Assembly (NCBI GenBank): GCA_008087055.1
Contig: VIEA01000001.1
Location: forward strand, 446,514 to 510,513
Direction: 5' to 3'
From: Gammaproteobacteria bacterium LSUCC0096
GTDB lineage: Bacteria; Pseudomonadota; Gammaproteobacteria; Pseudomonadales; Litorivicinaceae
Length of the DNA: 64,000 bases
Shown here piece after piece: positions 43,364 through 51,716 of this stretch. Every line of letters begins with the position of its first letter. The stretch's first letter is position 1. A program made the translations under genes and the position numbers. Under the pieces are notes generated by a model, which had not been told where the DNA came from, did no database searches, and saw only the letters and a list, made by a program, of their open reading frames with translations.

Positions 43364-44824
43364 TTATTCCGACGAGTTATGTTTGGGGCGTAAGACCAGC
43401 CCAATTACAAGGGCGACCACAGCGATAGCGCCAAGAGCGCTGACGATCAATTGCCAAAGAGGCCAATCACGCATTTCTTCCGGAAGTTGATTGGTTACCG
43501 TCTCAGGTAATAATTTGTCAGCTTGGCTTGTGGGTGCTGCTGAATCAGCTTGTTGTGCTGCGATGGTCGATGCAACTTGGCCGACCCCCTGTGAGGCGCC
43601 GCTTCCAATTTCCATTGCAGGTCGCGCTGCTAAGACTTCAAAGGCTCTTTGTACTTGCCGTTCGTGCAATGAATCAAAACTCTGAATGGTTAAGATTGAG
43701 CGTCCGATTTGAGGGCTATCGATTTGCATCGAGAGACTGTCACCGTCGGATCGTAGAGGATCCATGTTGGCTCCAAATGTCACAAAATACTCTCGATTGG
43801 GTGTATTAATGGGTGCGCCTTGTTTCGATACCGACGCGCTTAAGCCAAGTGTTTGATCAGCGCTGATTGTCGGCGGTAAGTCAGCGAGCTCTAATCGGAC
43901 ATCTGAATCGATTAGGATTCGGTCAGTCGGACCAAATTGCTCTGTGATTTTGTAGCGCCCGGGTACTGGATTTGACCAAATCAGAGTTTGATAACCTGTT
44001 CCGCTGTAATACCTAATGTCATTACTCGGGTCTTTCGCGTCAACCATTCTCTGCGCTGAGCTAAGAGCGATTGGTCGATCACTTCCAAGCCGAATCAGAC
44101 GAACTTGGCGGATATCATCGTCAATTTGAATTTCTTGGTTACGAATTGGCAACTGTTGTGAACGGAGGGCTAATTCAAGTGCATCGAGCATGACTGGAAT
44201 GAGATCGCCTGGCTGGTCGAGTAAGGTAAACAGACCGTTCGTCTGAATGGCCATTTGTCGCAGAAGCGGTAGATCGGCCTTGTCAGACAGTGCAATGGTA
44301 TGAATCCGACAATCTTTGTCAGTCGCATCAGGAAGTACTGATTTTAAAATCCGATCTCGTGAAGCGCTTGAAGCGTCTTTGCCACCTTGCACATCAACAA
44401 TCCCATCAGTAATGAGAATGACATGACAAGCGCCTGTCGTTTGTTCGCCGCCTGCCGTGATGCCGGTGCGGAGAGCGCTCTCCATGTGTGTGAAGCGATC
44501 AGTTGAGCCAATAGATGCCTCGATTGGTTGGCCGAGTGCATCCCACCGCGCATCGACTGGGCCGTATGGGACGAGCTCACGTACGTCAGATCCGAAGAGC
44601 CAGATTCCACCCTGTGATTGATCAGGTAGTAGTGCTGCGAGTAATGCAGTCGCTGGGCCTCGGACAGCTTTTGGATCCGCTGTTTTCATGGACCCCGAAA
44701 CATCAACCAAAACACGGACATCAGCAGGGTTAGCGACCGTTGTTGCAGAAAGAGTCGCAGCGACAAATCCTGTAATTAGGCTACAGGCGAACGTCTGGGT
44801 GATCTTTGAAATAGTCCAACGCAT
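43364..44824 (-). CDS. Secreted, membrane-anchored VWA-domain protein
   Basis: A 486-residue protein with a signal peptide (cleavage near residue 32) and a von Willebrand A domain from about 36 to 220. The metal-binding MIDAS motif DVSGS is intact, followed by later TDGIVDVQGG. A beta-rich middle region follows, then a C-terminal transmembrane helix (about 458-478) with a short charged tail (RPKHNSSE). It is exposed to the periplasm and likely binds a protein partner; function unknown. The first 44 bp overlap the acetoacetyl-CoA synthetase end on the same strand. Confidence 0.8.
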   Translation of the reverse strand: MRWTISKITQTFACSLITGFVAATLSATTVANPADVRVLVDVSGSMKTADPKAVRGPATALLAALLPDQSQGGIWLFGSDVRELVPYGPVDARWDALGQPIEASIGSTDRFTHMESALRTGITAGGEQTTGACHVILITDGIVDVQGGKDASSASRDRILKSVLPDATDKDCRIHTIALSDKADLPLLRQMAIQTNGLFTLLDQPGDLIPVMLDALELALRSQQLPIRNQEIQIDDDIRQVRLIRLGSDRPIALSSAQRMVDAKDPSNDIRYYSGTGYQTLIWSNPVPGRYKITEQFGPTDRILIDSDVRLELADLPPTISADQTLGLSASVSKQGAPINTPNREYFVTFGANMDPLRSDGDSLSMQIDSPQIGRSILTIQSFDSLHERQVQRAFEVLAARPAMEIGSGASQGVGQVASTIAAQQADSAAPTSQADKLLPETVTNQLPEEMRDWPLWQLIVSALGAIAVVALVIGLVLRPKHNSSE

Positions 44825-46739
44825 CTGGATTCGCTAACGCCTCAATGTTTTTGACAATTTCTCCATGCACGACATTGCGCACGGCTAACTCCACAATCTT
44901 ACCACTTACAGTGCGTGGAAGGTCAGGAACCTGAGCGATCACTTCAGGGACATGGCGCGGTGTCGTGTTGTCCCTGATTTGTGTTTTGATCTGTTTCCGT
45001 AAGTCATCATCAAGCGTTAGACCCTCGCGAAGAACAACAAACAACACAACGCGCACATCATCGCCGACTGACTGCCCGATCGCCAGAGATTCAAGGACTT
45101 CTGGGATCGCTTCGACTTGGCGATAAATTTCAGCTGTTCCGATACGGACACCACCTGGGTTGAGTGTGGCATCTGCACGACCGTAGATAATAAAACCGTC
45201 TTGGTCGGTGTGTTCCGCGAAGTCACCATGCGCCCACATACCGTCAAATCGATCGAAGTAGGCGGCTCGATATTTACTGCCATCGGTATCGCCGAAAAAT
45301 TCAATAGGCATGACCGGGAATGGCTGGCGACACACAAGCTCACCTTTTTCTCCAGTGACTGATTGACCAGATTCATTCACCACATCGACCGCGAGTCCGA
45401 GTCCAGCGCATTGGAGTTCGCCACGATAGACGGGCCGGATAGGGCACGACAAACAAAAACACGAGACGATATCTGTGCCTCCGGATATTGATCCAAGCAA
45501 CAGATCTTGCTTGATGTCTCGATAGACGTACTCAAATGATTCATGGGCAAGCGGTGATCCGGTGGAAAGAATGGCTTTGAGCGAGGTCAGTGCGTGTTCC
45601 TCAGAAGGCTTATAGCCATGCTTATCGATCGCCGCGATGAATTTGGCGCTCGTTCCAAAGACGTGCCAGTCATCCTGCTCACAGAGCTCCCAGAGCGTTT
45701 TAGCTCCTCGAACAAAGGGTGACCCATCATAAGTAACAATCGTTGCTTTTGACGCTAATGAAGCGAGCAACCAATTCCACATCATCCAACCACAGGTTGT
45801 GTAATAGAAGACGCGATCGAAGGGTTTAATATCAACGTGATATTGGTGCTCTTTAACCAATTGGATCAAGGCACCCCCTTGGCTGTGAACGATACATTTC
45901 GGGACACCAGTTGTTCCAGAGCTGTAGAGAATGAAACCTGGATGATTAAAGGGTGTCTGTTCGAATTCGAGTGTGTGAGCGCCTGCGGTCGCATCATCAT
46001 ATGCAACCACTTTGCATCCAGGTCGCTTGATTTCGCCTGTTTGTGCATCAGGACAAGCCCCCTCAAAAATAATTGCTGATGTGACGGAGGGCAACTCGGT
46101 AAGGAGTCCGTTCACTCGCTCAGTCAGATCGATCGCCTTTTTGTTGTAGCGAGTTGTATGCGCAGCCACTACCGTTTTAGGTTTTGTTTGCCCAAAGCGA
46201 TCAAGTACGCCCTGCACTCCAAAATCAGGCGAACAACTTGTCCAAATTGCGCCTACCGACAGTGTTGCCAGCGATGCCACAATGGCTTCGGGTCCGTTAC
46301 TGACAAAACCCGCGACAACATCATTTTTTCGAATACCAAGTGATAGCAGGGTGGTTCTAAAGTTAGCGACCTGTTGTCGTAACTCACCCCAAGAAAATTC
46401 GGTCCGTGCACCAGCTTCGGTATAGGAGATCAAAGCAACATGGGAGTCGGGGGCATCGTGAGAGAGGCAATTTTCTGCGAAGTTCAATGTTGATTCAGGA
46501 TAAAACTTGGCTCCTGGCATTGAATTACGATCGCTGAGAGTTGGGCCGTTGCGAGATCCAATCAGTTGAGTGTGCTCCCACACACCATCCCAAAATGACT
46601 CAGGCTCATGAATACTGAATTTGTGGAGTCCCTCATAGTCATGAATTGATCGCCCGAGTTTTGCGTTGAAATGTGCCATTAAGTCGGTGATTTTAGCTTT
46701 AGCAATACGTTCGGGAGTGGGAGTCCACAAGGCTGTCAT
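44781..46739 (-). CDS. Acetoacetyl-CoA synthetase
   Basis: An ANL-superfamily ligase of 652 residues that activates acetoacetate with CoA and ATP, returning ketone bodies from PHB breakdown to acetoacetyl-CoA. Motifs are WTPTPERIAKAKITDLMAHF, cited by WTPTPERI, the ATP loop LYSSGTTGVPKCIVHS, SGGTDIVSCF and the catalytic-lysine region PRTVSGKIVELAVRNVVHG. The acetoacetate-specific length and GTDIVSCF set it apart from acetyl-CoA synthetase. It is divergent from the phasin gene and near phaC/phaB, which supports the ketone/PHB role. Confidence 0.92.
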   Translation of the reverse strand: MTALWTPTPERIAKAKITDLMAHFNAKLGRSIHDYEGLHKFSIHEPESFWDGVWEHTQLIGSRNGPTLSDRNSMPGAKFYPESTLNFAENCLSHDAPDSHVALISYTEAGARTEFSWGELRQQVANFRTTLLSLGIRKNDVVAGFVSNGPEAIVASLATLSVGAIWTSCSPDFGVQGVLDRFGQTKPKTVVAAHTTRYNKKAIDLTERVNGLLTELPSVTSAIIFEGACPDAQTGEIKRPGCKVVAYDDATAGAHTLEFEQTPFNHPGFILYSSGTTGVPKCIVHSQGGALIQLVKEHQYHVDIKPFDRVFYYTTCGWMMWNWLLASLASKATIVTYDGSPFVRGAKTLWELCEQDDWHVFGTSAKFIAAIDKHGYKPSEEHALTSLKAILSTGSPLAHESFEYVYRDIKQDLLLGSISGGTDIVSCFCLSCPIRPVYRGELQCAGLGLAVDVVNESGQSVTGEKGELVCRQPFPVMPIEFFGDTDGSKYRAAYFDRFDGMWAHGDFAEHTDQDGFIIYGRADATLNPGGVRIGTAEIYRQVEAIPEVLESLAIGQSVGDDVRVVLFVVLREGLTLDDDLRKQIKTQIRDNTTPRHVPEVIAQVPDLPRTVSGKIVELAVRNVVHGEIVKNIEALANPDALDYFKDHPDVRL

Positions 46740-46843
46740 GTTGGTTGTGTCCTAAATGAAATTCGCAGAAGAATCCTATCAGAAGCGTTTTTGCTTTTGG
46801 TGTTTCGTCTAAGACTATTAAACGAAATCTTCGACTTGTTTTT

Positions 46844-46856
46844 TTGTGCACTGCAA
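46844..46856 (+). promoter_or_regulatory. PHA-operator-like site 1 (phasin promoter)
   Basis: TTGTGCACTGCAA, a copy of TTGTGCNNNGCAA, between TTGTTT and TATTTT boxes that could serve as the phasin -35 and -10. A repressor here would block RNA polymerase. The same element occurs at 46872 (reverse) and 49113 before phaC. Confidence 0.5.
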
Positions 46857-46871
46857 CGTATTTTTCACTTA

Positions 46872-46884
46872 TTGCAACGCACAA
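46872..46884 (-). promoter_or_regulatory. PHA-operator-like site 2 (phasin leader)
   Basis: TTGCAACGCACAA on the plus strand; its reverse complement is TTGTGCGTTGCAA, matching the shared 13-bp element. It lies just upstream of the phasin ribosome site and would cover the transcription start region. Confidence 0.5.
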
Positions 46885-46903
46885 TTTTTTAGAGGACGGA
46901 TTT

Positions 46904-47287
46904 ATGTTTGATCAACTACTGAAGCAAAATGAAGAAATGTTGAAATCAATGCAGTCGATGATGAATCTCGACGCGTTTGAAAAAGCAATGAAGCCAATGA
47001 CTGATTTACTTGAGCTTCAGCGCTCAATGCTTGAGTCGTTAGCGGAAGAGCAAACCCAGCTTTCAACAGAAATGATGGCTGATGCACTTGAAGAAGCTCG
47101 AGCCGTTTGTCAGTGCGAATCGATGCCTGAATTGATGGAGGTTCATAAGAAATTCCTTCAGAAGTATCAAGAGAAGATGGCTGAGCTCGCTAAGAAGCAA
47201 GCGTCATCTTGGACTCAGGTCAGTGAAGAGACATTGAATCTTGTGAAGAAAAATACTGAAGAAATGGCCAAGTCATTGAAGAAGTAA
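46904..47287 (+). CDS. Phasin (PHA granule surface protein)
   Basis: Phasins coat polyhydroxyalkanoate granules and control their number and size. This 127-residue protein is wholly helical, rich in Met, Glu, Lys and Gln, with no Pro or Gly and heptad-like coiled-coil spacing. It has the phasin-type stretches MFDQLLKQNEEMLKSMQSMM and KFLQKYQEKMAELAKKQ. The ATG at 46904 follows AGAGGACGGA; earlier in-frame codons from 46844 lie in the promoter. It faces phaC across a bidirectional terminator, and its promoter carries two copies of an element also found before phaC. Confidence 0.85.
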   Translation: MFDQLLKQNEEMLKSMQSMMNLDAFEKAMKPMTDLLELQRSMLESLAEEQTQLSTEMMADALEEARAVCQCESMPELMEVHKKFLQKYQEKMAELAKKQASSWTQVSEETLNLVKKNTEEMAKSLKK

Positions 47288-47302
47288 TTTTTTACAAGCA
47301 AT

Positions 47303-47340
47303 AAAAAACCCCGGCTGATTGCTCATCCGGGGTTTTTTTT
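47303..47340. terminator. Bidirectional terminator between phasin and phaC
   Basis: AAAAAACCCCGG and CCGGGGTTTTTT arms around a 12-nt loop, with an eight-T run on the plus strand and a six-T run when read from the minus strand. It can end both the phasin message and the convergent phaC message. Confidence 0.9.
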
Positions 47341-47355
47341 ATCTCGACGTTTGGC

Positions 47356-49077
47356 TCAGAGACGAACGCGAACGTAGTCACCTGGTGCAGGAACAATTTC
47401 TTTGAATTCCTTGTTGGTACCAATGTCACGAGCAGGAACCTGCTTAGGATCTTGCTTATCTAACCACTCATGCCAATGAGTCCACCAAGATCCAGGGTGA
47501 TCAGTGGCTGTCTCAAGCCAGTGATCGGCGCCTTGACCCATTTCTCCATCAGTCCAGTAGTTACGCTTATTTTTCGCAGGCGGGTTGATTACGCCCGCGA
47601 TATGGCCAGAGCCGCCAAGAACGAATTCAACTGGACCGCCTACAAGATCAGTACCTAGGAAAGTCGTTTTCCATGGTGCGATGTGATCTTCGATTGCTGA
47701 TAGGAAATAAACCGGTGTTTTCACCTTGTCCAATTCAACCGGCTTGTTGCAGCATGTGAATCCACCCGGCTTCGACAGGCTATTGTTCACGTACATTTCA
47801 CGGATGTAGGTGTTGTACATCGTTGCAGGCAGGTTGGTTGGATCTGAATTCCAATACAAAAGATCAAATGGTGGCGGCGTCTTACCTTTGAGGTAGTTGT
47901 TGACGACGTAAGACCAAATCAAATCATTCGAGCGAAGCATATTAAACCCAAGTGCCAGGCTTTTACCTGACATCACTCCGTCCTTCGACACCTGTGCTGC
48001 ACGCATATCGACTTCTTCCTCATCAAGGAAGACGCCAAGGTCGCCTGGATCTGAGAAGTCTAGAAGTGTGGTCAGGAACGTTGCTGAAGCGATGCTCGCA
48101 TCCCGTTTCTTCTGCATCACGCCGAGAGCTGATCCGAGAATCGTTCCGCCGATACACCATGCAACCGCATTCATTTTCTTTTCACCGGTGACTTCTTTGA
48201 CAACTCGTGTTGCCTCAAAAATACCGTCTTGAACGTAGTCATCCCAGCCAATTTGGCTGTACTCAGGGGTTGTGTTCGCCCATGAGATGAGGAATACCGT
48301 ATTGCCTTGATCAACACACCATTTCACATATGAATTCGCTGGCTGCAAATCGAGAATGTAAAACTTGTTGATGCATGGAGGGATGATCAACAAAGGACGT
48401 TGATGCACGGTCTCAGTTGATGGCTTGTACTGAATCAACTCGAACAGGTGGTTGCGGAACACAACGGAACCCTCAGAGACACCGATGTTTTCACCGAGAA
48501 CAAAAGCTGATTCATCTGTCATGGTGATGCGGCCTTTCTCAAGGTCCGTCATGAGGTTCTGAAGTCCATCCACCAAACTTTGGCCATTTGTCTCCATTGC
48601 CTCTTTCAACACATCAGGATTCAGTGTGACGAAGTTCGATGGGCTCATCGCATCGATAAAATACTGGGTATAGAACTTCAGCTTGTCTTTTTCCTTTCCT
48701 TCGACAGGAAGCGCATCAGTTGACTTGCTGAGAACATCAGCTGTAAGGAGGTACGATTGCTTGATGAAATCGAAGACCGGAAGTTTCGACCACTCATCTG
48801 AATCGAATCGACGATCTTTTTGTGGCTGAAAGTTCATCGTGCCACTCATCAAGTCAGTCCACAATTTGAACTGGTCTTGCTGATATTTTGTCATCATCTC
48901 AAGCCAGCCTTGCGGATTTGTCCATGGCTGCATGACCAACTGAGTCCAGACATCAGTCAGATTTTTAACAATATCCGCGGTGTCTTCAGAGCGCATCAAA
49001 CCCTGCAGAAGACGCTTACTCTCCGCGTTCATGGATTCGAATAATTTTTCCGGTGCTTGCTGATTCTCAGTGCTCAC
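47356..49077 (-). CDS. phaC: Class I poly(3-hydroxyalkanoate) synthase PhaC
   Basis: PhaC polymerises short-chain (R)-3-hydroxyacyl-CoA, mainly 3-hydroxybutyryl-CoA, on granule surfaces. The 573-residue protein has the N-terminal PhaC domain and the alpha/beta-hydrolase core with the nucleophile Cys308 in VAWCIGGT. Asp is in AIEDHIAPW and His in GSGHIAGV. The lipase-like box is A-x-C-x-G, not the usual G-x-C-x-G. Length and the absence of phaE fit class I. The GTG start follows AGAGGACA. It has its own promoter region, separated from phaB by a terminator and carrying a shared palindrome. Confidence 0.95.
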   Translation of the reverse strand: MSTENQQAPEKLFESMNAESKRLLQGLMRSEDTADIVKNLTDVWTQLVMQPWTNPQGWLEMMTKYQQDQFKLWTDLMSGTMNFQPQKDRRFDSDEWSKLPVFDFIKQSYLLTADVLSKSTDALPVEGKEKDKLKFYTQYFIDAMSPSNFVTLNPDVLKEAMETNGQSLVDGLQNLMTDLEKGRITMTDESAFVLGENIGVSEGSVVFRNHLFELIQYKPSTETVHQRPLLIIPPCINKFYILDLQPANSYVKWCVDQGNTVFLISWANTTPEYSQIGWDDYVQDGIFEATRVVKEVTGEKKMNAVAWCIGGTILGSALGVMQKKRDASIASATFLTTLLDFSDPGDLGVFLDEEEVDMRAAQVSKDGVMSGKSLALGFNMLRSNDLIWSYVVNNYLKGKTPPPFDLLYWNSDPTNLPATMYNTYIREMYVNNSLSKPGGFTCCNKPVELDKVKTPVYFLSAIEDHIAPWKTTFLGTDLVGGPVEFVLGGSGHIAGVINPPAKNKRNYWTDGEMGQGADHWLETATDHPGSWWTHWHEWLDKQDPKQVPARDIGTNKEFKEIVPAPGDYVRVRL

Positions 49078-49112
49078 GTCCGTGTCCTCTCAAAATTGAA
49101 GTCGCTAGTCTA

Positions 49113-49125
49113 TTGTGCAGCGCAA
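49113..49125 (+). promoter_or_regulatory. PHA-operator-like site 3 (phaC promoter)
   Basis: TTGTGCAGCGCAA, extended to ATTG...CAAT, lies 36-48 bp upstream of the phaC start codon and just past the phaB terminator. It matches the two sites at the phasin promoter and is the most symmetrical of the three, with halves TTGTGC and TTGCGC around one central base. Confidence 0.5.
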
Positions 49126-49126
49126 T

Positions 49127-49162
49127 AAAAGAAAAGCCGACAAAGAGAATTCCTTGTCGGCT
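49127..49162 (-). terminator. Rho-independent terminator of phaB
   Basis: On the minus strand AGCCGACAA and TTGTCGGCT form a 9-bp stem, followed by TTTTCTTTT. It lies 11 bp after the phaB stop and separates phaB from phaC, so phaC is expected to use its own promoter. Confidence 0.85.
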
Positions 49163-49177
49163 GTTGGGCATTAGCCC

Positions 49178-49924
49178 TTAGAACATGTGCTGTCCGCCAT
49201 TAATTGCGAGGTTTGAACCCGTCACAAATGCAGCCCGCTCAGACGCGAGGAAGGCCACGGCGTAGGCAATTTCATCCGGATTACCGAGGCGTCCAACAGG
49301 GATGGTCGATGCGATTTTCTCGAGAATTTCATCACCAATGGCTGCGACCATCGCGGTCATGATGTAGCCAGGGCTTATCGTATTTACGGTGACACCTTTT
49401 GATGCGACTTCTTGAGCGAGTGATTTTGTAAAACCATGCATACCTGCCTTTGCTGCTGCATAGTTTGATTGGCCAAATTGTCCTTTTTGACCGTTTACCG
49501 AGCTGATGTTGATCACTCGGCCCCACTTTTCTTCGAGCATTCCGTTGATCACGAGGCGTGTCATGTTAAAGACCGAACGTAAGTTCGCATGCATGACCTG
49601 ATCCCATTGTTCGAGAGTCATTTTACGGAAAGTCGAATCACGCGTGATTCCGGCGTTATTGACGAGGCAATGAATATTGCCGTATCTCTCCACGATCCCC
49701 TCGATGCATTGACGTGCTGATTCAGAATCAGATACATCGCCGTATGCGATATCGAGCTCGAAGCCAGCTGCGCGCTGCTCTTCTTGCCATGCTTTGGCTT
49801 TGTCGTGGTTACCGCCAGAGTTGTATCCAGCAACAACTGTAAATCCCTGGGTAAAAAGTTCTTGGCAGATAGCGGTTCCAATACCACCAGTACCGCCTGT
49901 TACTAATGCAATACGCTTAGACAT
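49178..49924 (-). CDS. phaB: Acetoacetyl-CoA reductase PhaB
   Basis: PhaB reduces acetoacetyl-CoA to (R)-3-hydroxybutyryl-CoA with NADPH, supplying the PHB monomer. The 248-residue SDR has TGGTGGIG, VNNAGITRDSTFRKM, the catalytic Ser-Tyr-Lys in ISSVNGQKGQFGQSNYAAAK, and the PhaB-typical TVVAGYNSG and GYIMTAMVAAI. These distinguish it from FabG. No phaA (thiolase) gene is in the window. It ends at a strong terminator and is divergent from tusA. Confidence 0.94.
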   Translation of the reverse strand: MSKRIALVTGGTGGIGTAICQELFTQGFTVVAGYNSGGNHDKAKAWQEEQRAAGFELDIAYGDVSDSESARQCIEGIVERYGNIHCLVNNAGITRDSTFRKMTLEQWDQVMHANLRSVFNMTRLVINGMLEEKWGRVINISSVNGQKGQFGQSNYAAAKAGMHGFTKSLAQEVASKGVTVNTISPGYIMTAMVAAIGDEILEKIASTIPVGRLGNPDEIAYAVAFLASERAAFVTGSNLAINGGQHMF

Positions 49925-49993
49925 GCTGAGCTCCGTGCAGTTCTTATTAAAAAAGCAGTACCATTAGTCACCGGATTGAAAAGAGATGCAAGC

Positions 49994-50263
49994 GTGTCTG
50001 ACCCAAAGTCGCCCACTCCATTAGTCTCAGAGACCATTGATGCAACTGGCTTAAAATGTCCTGAGCCTGTGATGATGTTGCGTAATGCCCTAAGAGAAGT
50101 TGAAGCGGGAACCTGTATCAAACTCGTCGCAACAGACCCGTCGACGCTCCGTGATATCCCGACTATGTGTCGTTTTATGCACCACCAATTGGTGTCACTA
50201 GTAGAATTGGATGGGCGCTATGAATTTGTTGTATCTGCCCGCGCGCTTAGTCCGCAAGACTGA
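49994..50263 (+). CDS. tusA: Sulfurtransferase TusA
   Basis: TusA accepts persulfide sulfur from IscS and passes it on for 2-thiouridine in tRNA and other pathways. The 89-residue protein has the signature ATGLKCPEPVMMLRNALRE with the active Cys22, and DPSTLRDIPTMCRFMHHQL, the standard second half. I choose the GTG at 49994, which has AGAGA upstream; a TTG at 49976 would add six residues. Its last 46 bp overlap the convergent DUF3080 gene. MnmC, encoded at 7-9 kb, acts on the same wobble base. Confidence 0.93.
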   Translation: MSDPKSPTPLVSETIDATGLKCPEPVMMLRNALREVEAGTCIKLVATDPSTLRDIPTMCRFMHHQLVSLVELDGRYEFVVSARALSPQD

Positions 50264-51237
50264 AGAAGTCGCTGCCAATTGGTAATGTGCATGCCGAGTT
50301 CTTTTCGGAGCTCACCTCGATAGCCGGGCGGCAAAGCTAATAGAGCGTCGACCAACGTGTCGTGTGTCCAGAGTGTGATCGGAAGTCCAGACCAGATGGA
50401 ATTCAACTCATCAAGTCCTCGGGTAATCGATGACAGCTTCGGTTGGATGGTGCCGCCAAAGTAATTTCGGATAAATATTTGCATATTCCGACCACGTTCG
50501 GTCGGAGTACCCATCGGACACATTTGATTCGCTTCCAAGGCTGAACGCTGCAATGTATTTGCAGTTTGAAGCCAAATCCGCGCCTCGATGATGGCTTGAT
50601 GTAACGACCCATGGTGTTGTGTTTGACTCCATGTAAGGAGCGATTCTTCAAACTGAGTAATCGTTGCGTTAGATGGTGGGGCGGCTTTCCTTAATGCTTG
50701 AGTAAGCAACTGTGCGACAGGCTGCGTTCGGTTAATGTACTCGATCCGGCTCTCGGCGAGTGTGGCAAACGGCTGGTTGATTTTTGAGTGAATACGGTCT
50801 GCTTCCTCGCTCTGCGTTAACAGTTTGATTACCGAGGCTTCAACATCTTTGGTCTTTGCAATACGGGCTTTTTGAAACCATTCTTGATCATTCAATGGAC
50901 TGCATTGATCGAGACCATATTTCAGTGCCCATTCATACATCAGTCGAGTAGATTCTTGCTTTTGTCTGCCAAGACTCGAGTTGCGTTCTGCAATGAGTGG
51001 TAGCAACCCACACTCGCCAAGTTCTAGAGCATCACCAAAACTGATGCGCGTGTCGCTCAAATCAAGATCAGGAGTCTGGGCTTTGATTCGGGTTTGGGGT
51101 GGTAGGGCGATCGGATCTTGTCCTAGGATGGAAGCAATTCGATCCAAATCACCCTGGTTAGGGGCGAACGAGTTCTGTGTCCAATCACAGCCGATTAAAC
51201 AAAGTGCGGGTAGCCAAATCAGTTTCGATAAAATGAT
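50218..51237 (-). CDS. DUF3080 lipoprotein, probable ATC (or ATT) start
   Basis: A DUF3080-family protein of unknown function, recognised by GLLPLIAERNSSLGRQK and TRLMYEWALKYGL, with the late segment FIRNYFGGTIQPKLSSI. The first standard start codon is a TTG at 51147, which would begin after the signal sequence. Upstream in frame, however, the bases encode KLIWLPALCLIGCDW, a classic lipoprotein signal with lipobox LIGC, and there is no ATG, GTG or TTG. The best starts are ATC at 51237 (GAGGG 5 nt upstream; 339 residues) or ATT at 51234. The gene overlaps epmC by 53 bp, from which it is probably coupled. Confidence 0.75.
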   Translation of the reverse strand: MILSKLIWLPALCLIGCDWTQNSFAPNQGDLDRIASILGQDPIALPPQTRIKAQTPDLDLSDTRISFGDALELGECGLLPLIAERNSSLGRQKQESTRLMYEWALKYGLDQCSPLNDQEWFQKARIAKTKDVEASVIKLLTQSEEADRIHSKINQPFATLAESRIEYINRTQPVAQLLTQALRKAAPPSNATITQFEESLLTWSQTQHHGSLHQAIIEARIWLQTANTLQRSALEANQMCPMGTPTERGRNMQIFIRNYFGGTIQPKLSSITRGLDELNSIWSGLPITLWTHDTLVDALLALPPGYRGELRKELGMHITNWQRLLQSCGLSARADTTNS

Positions 51238-51700
51238 ACATGCCCTCGATAACGCGTTTCGCAGTGGCCGGAGGTCGCTCTTTCATTTCTATGTATGCGT
51301 TTTCTAAGTTCTCAAGGAAAATAGATGAGGCGGGACGACCAGAGAAATCATCGAGGCTTGGAGAAAAAGGGATTTTCCAAACCTCGCAAAACAGTTTTTC
51401 GAGTCCCTGAGGTCTTGCTTCAACTTCCTCGAATCGCAATTGCTCATCAGCATTTCGACCACAGGGAGCATACCAAAAACCAAAATCATCAATCGTTCTT
51501 CGCTTGGATCCGGCTAGACAGTAGTGTGCAAGTTCGTGGAAAAGGCTACGGATGTAATCATCTCGAAAAAAAAGAATTGCAGGGCTGTTCTTTTTTGGTG
51601 CTTGATAAAAGGGCTCAGGAGCTCCGCCTTCAATGCGGAGCTCTGGGAGAATTTGTTTTAACGCGCGAATCACAGCGTTTAATACGGCTTGCTCAGGCAT
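51185..51700 (-). CDS. epmC: Elongation factor P hydroxylase EpmC
   Basis: EpmC (YfcM) hydroxylates the beta-lysylated lysine of elongation factor P. The 171-residue protein has LFFRDDYIRSLFHELAHYC, cited by its HELAH metal-site core, DFGFWYAPCGRNADEQ and FEEVEARPQGLEKLF, all family hallmarks. The ATG at 51700 matches the family N-terminus (E. coli protein about 182 residues). The frame is open to 51874 but those residues are unconserved and overlap the divergent gene. EpmA, EpmB and EF-P are not in the window. Confidence 0.93.
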   Translation of the reverse strand: MPEQAVLNAVIRALKQILPELRIEGGAPEPFYQAPKKNSPAILFFRDDYIRSLFHELAHYCLAGSKRRTIDDFGFWYAPCGRNADEQLRFEEVEARPQGLEKLFCEVWKIPFSPSLDDFSGRPASSIFLENLENAYIEMKERPPATAKRVIEGMYHFIETDLATRTLFNRL

Positions 51701-51716
51701 TAGAGGATCATCACTG

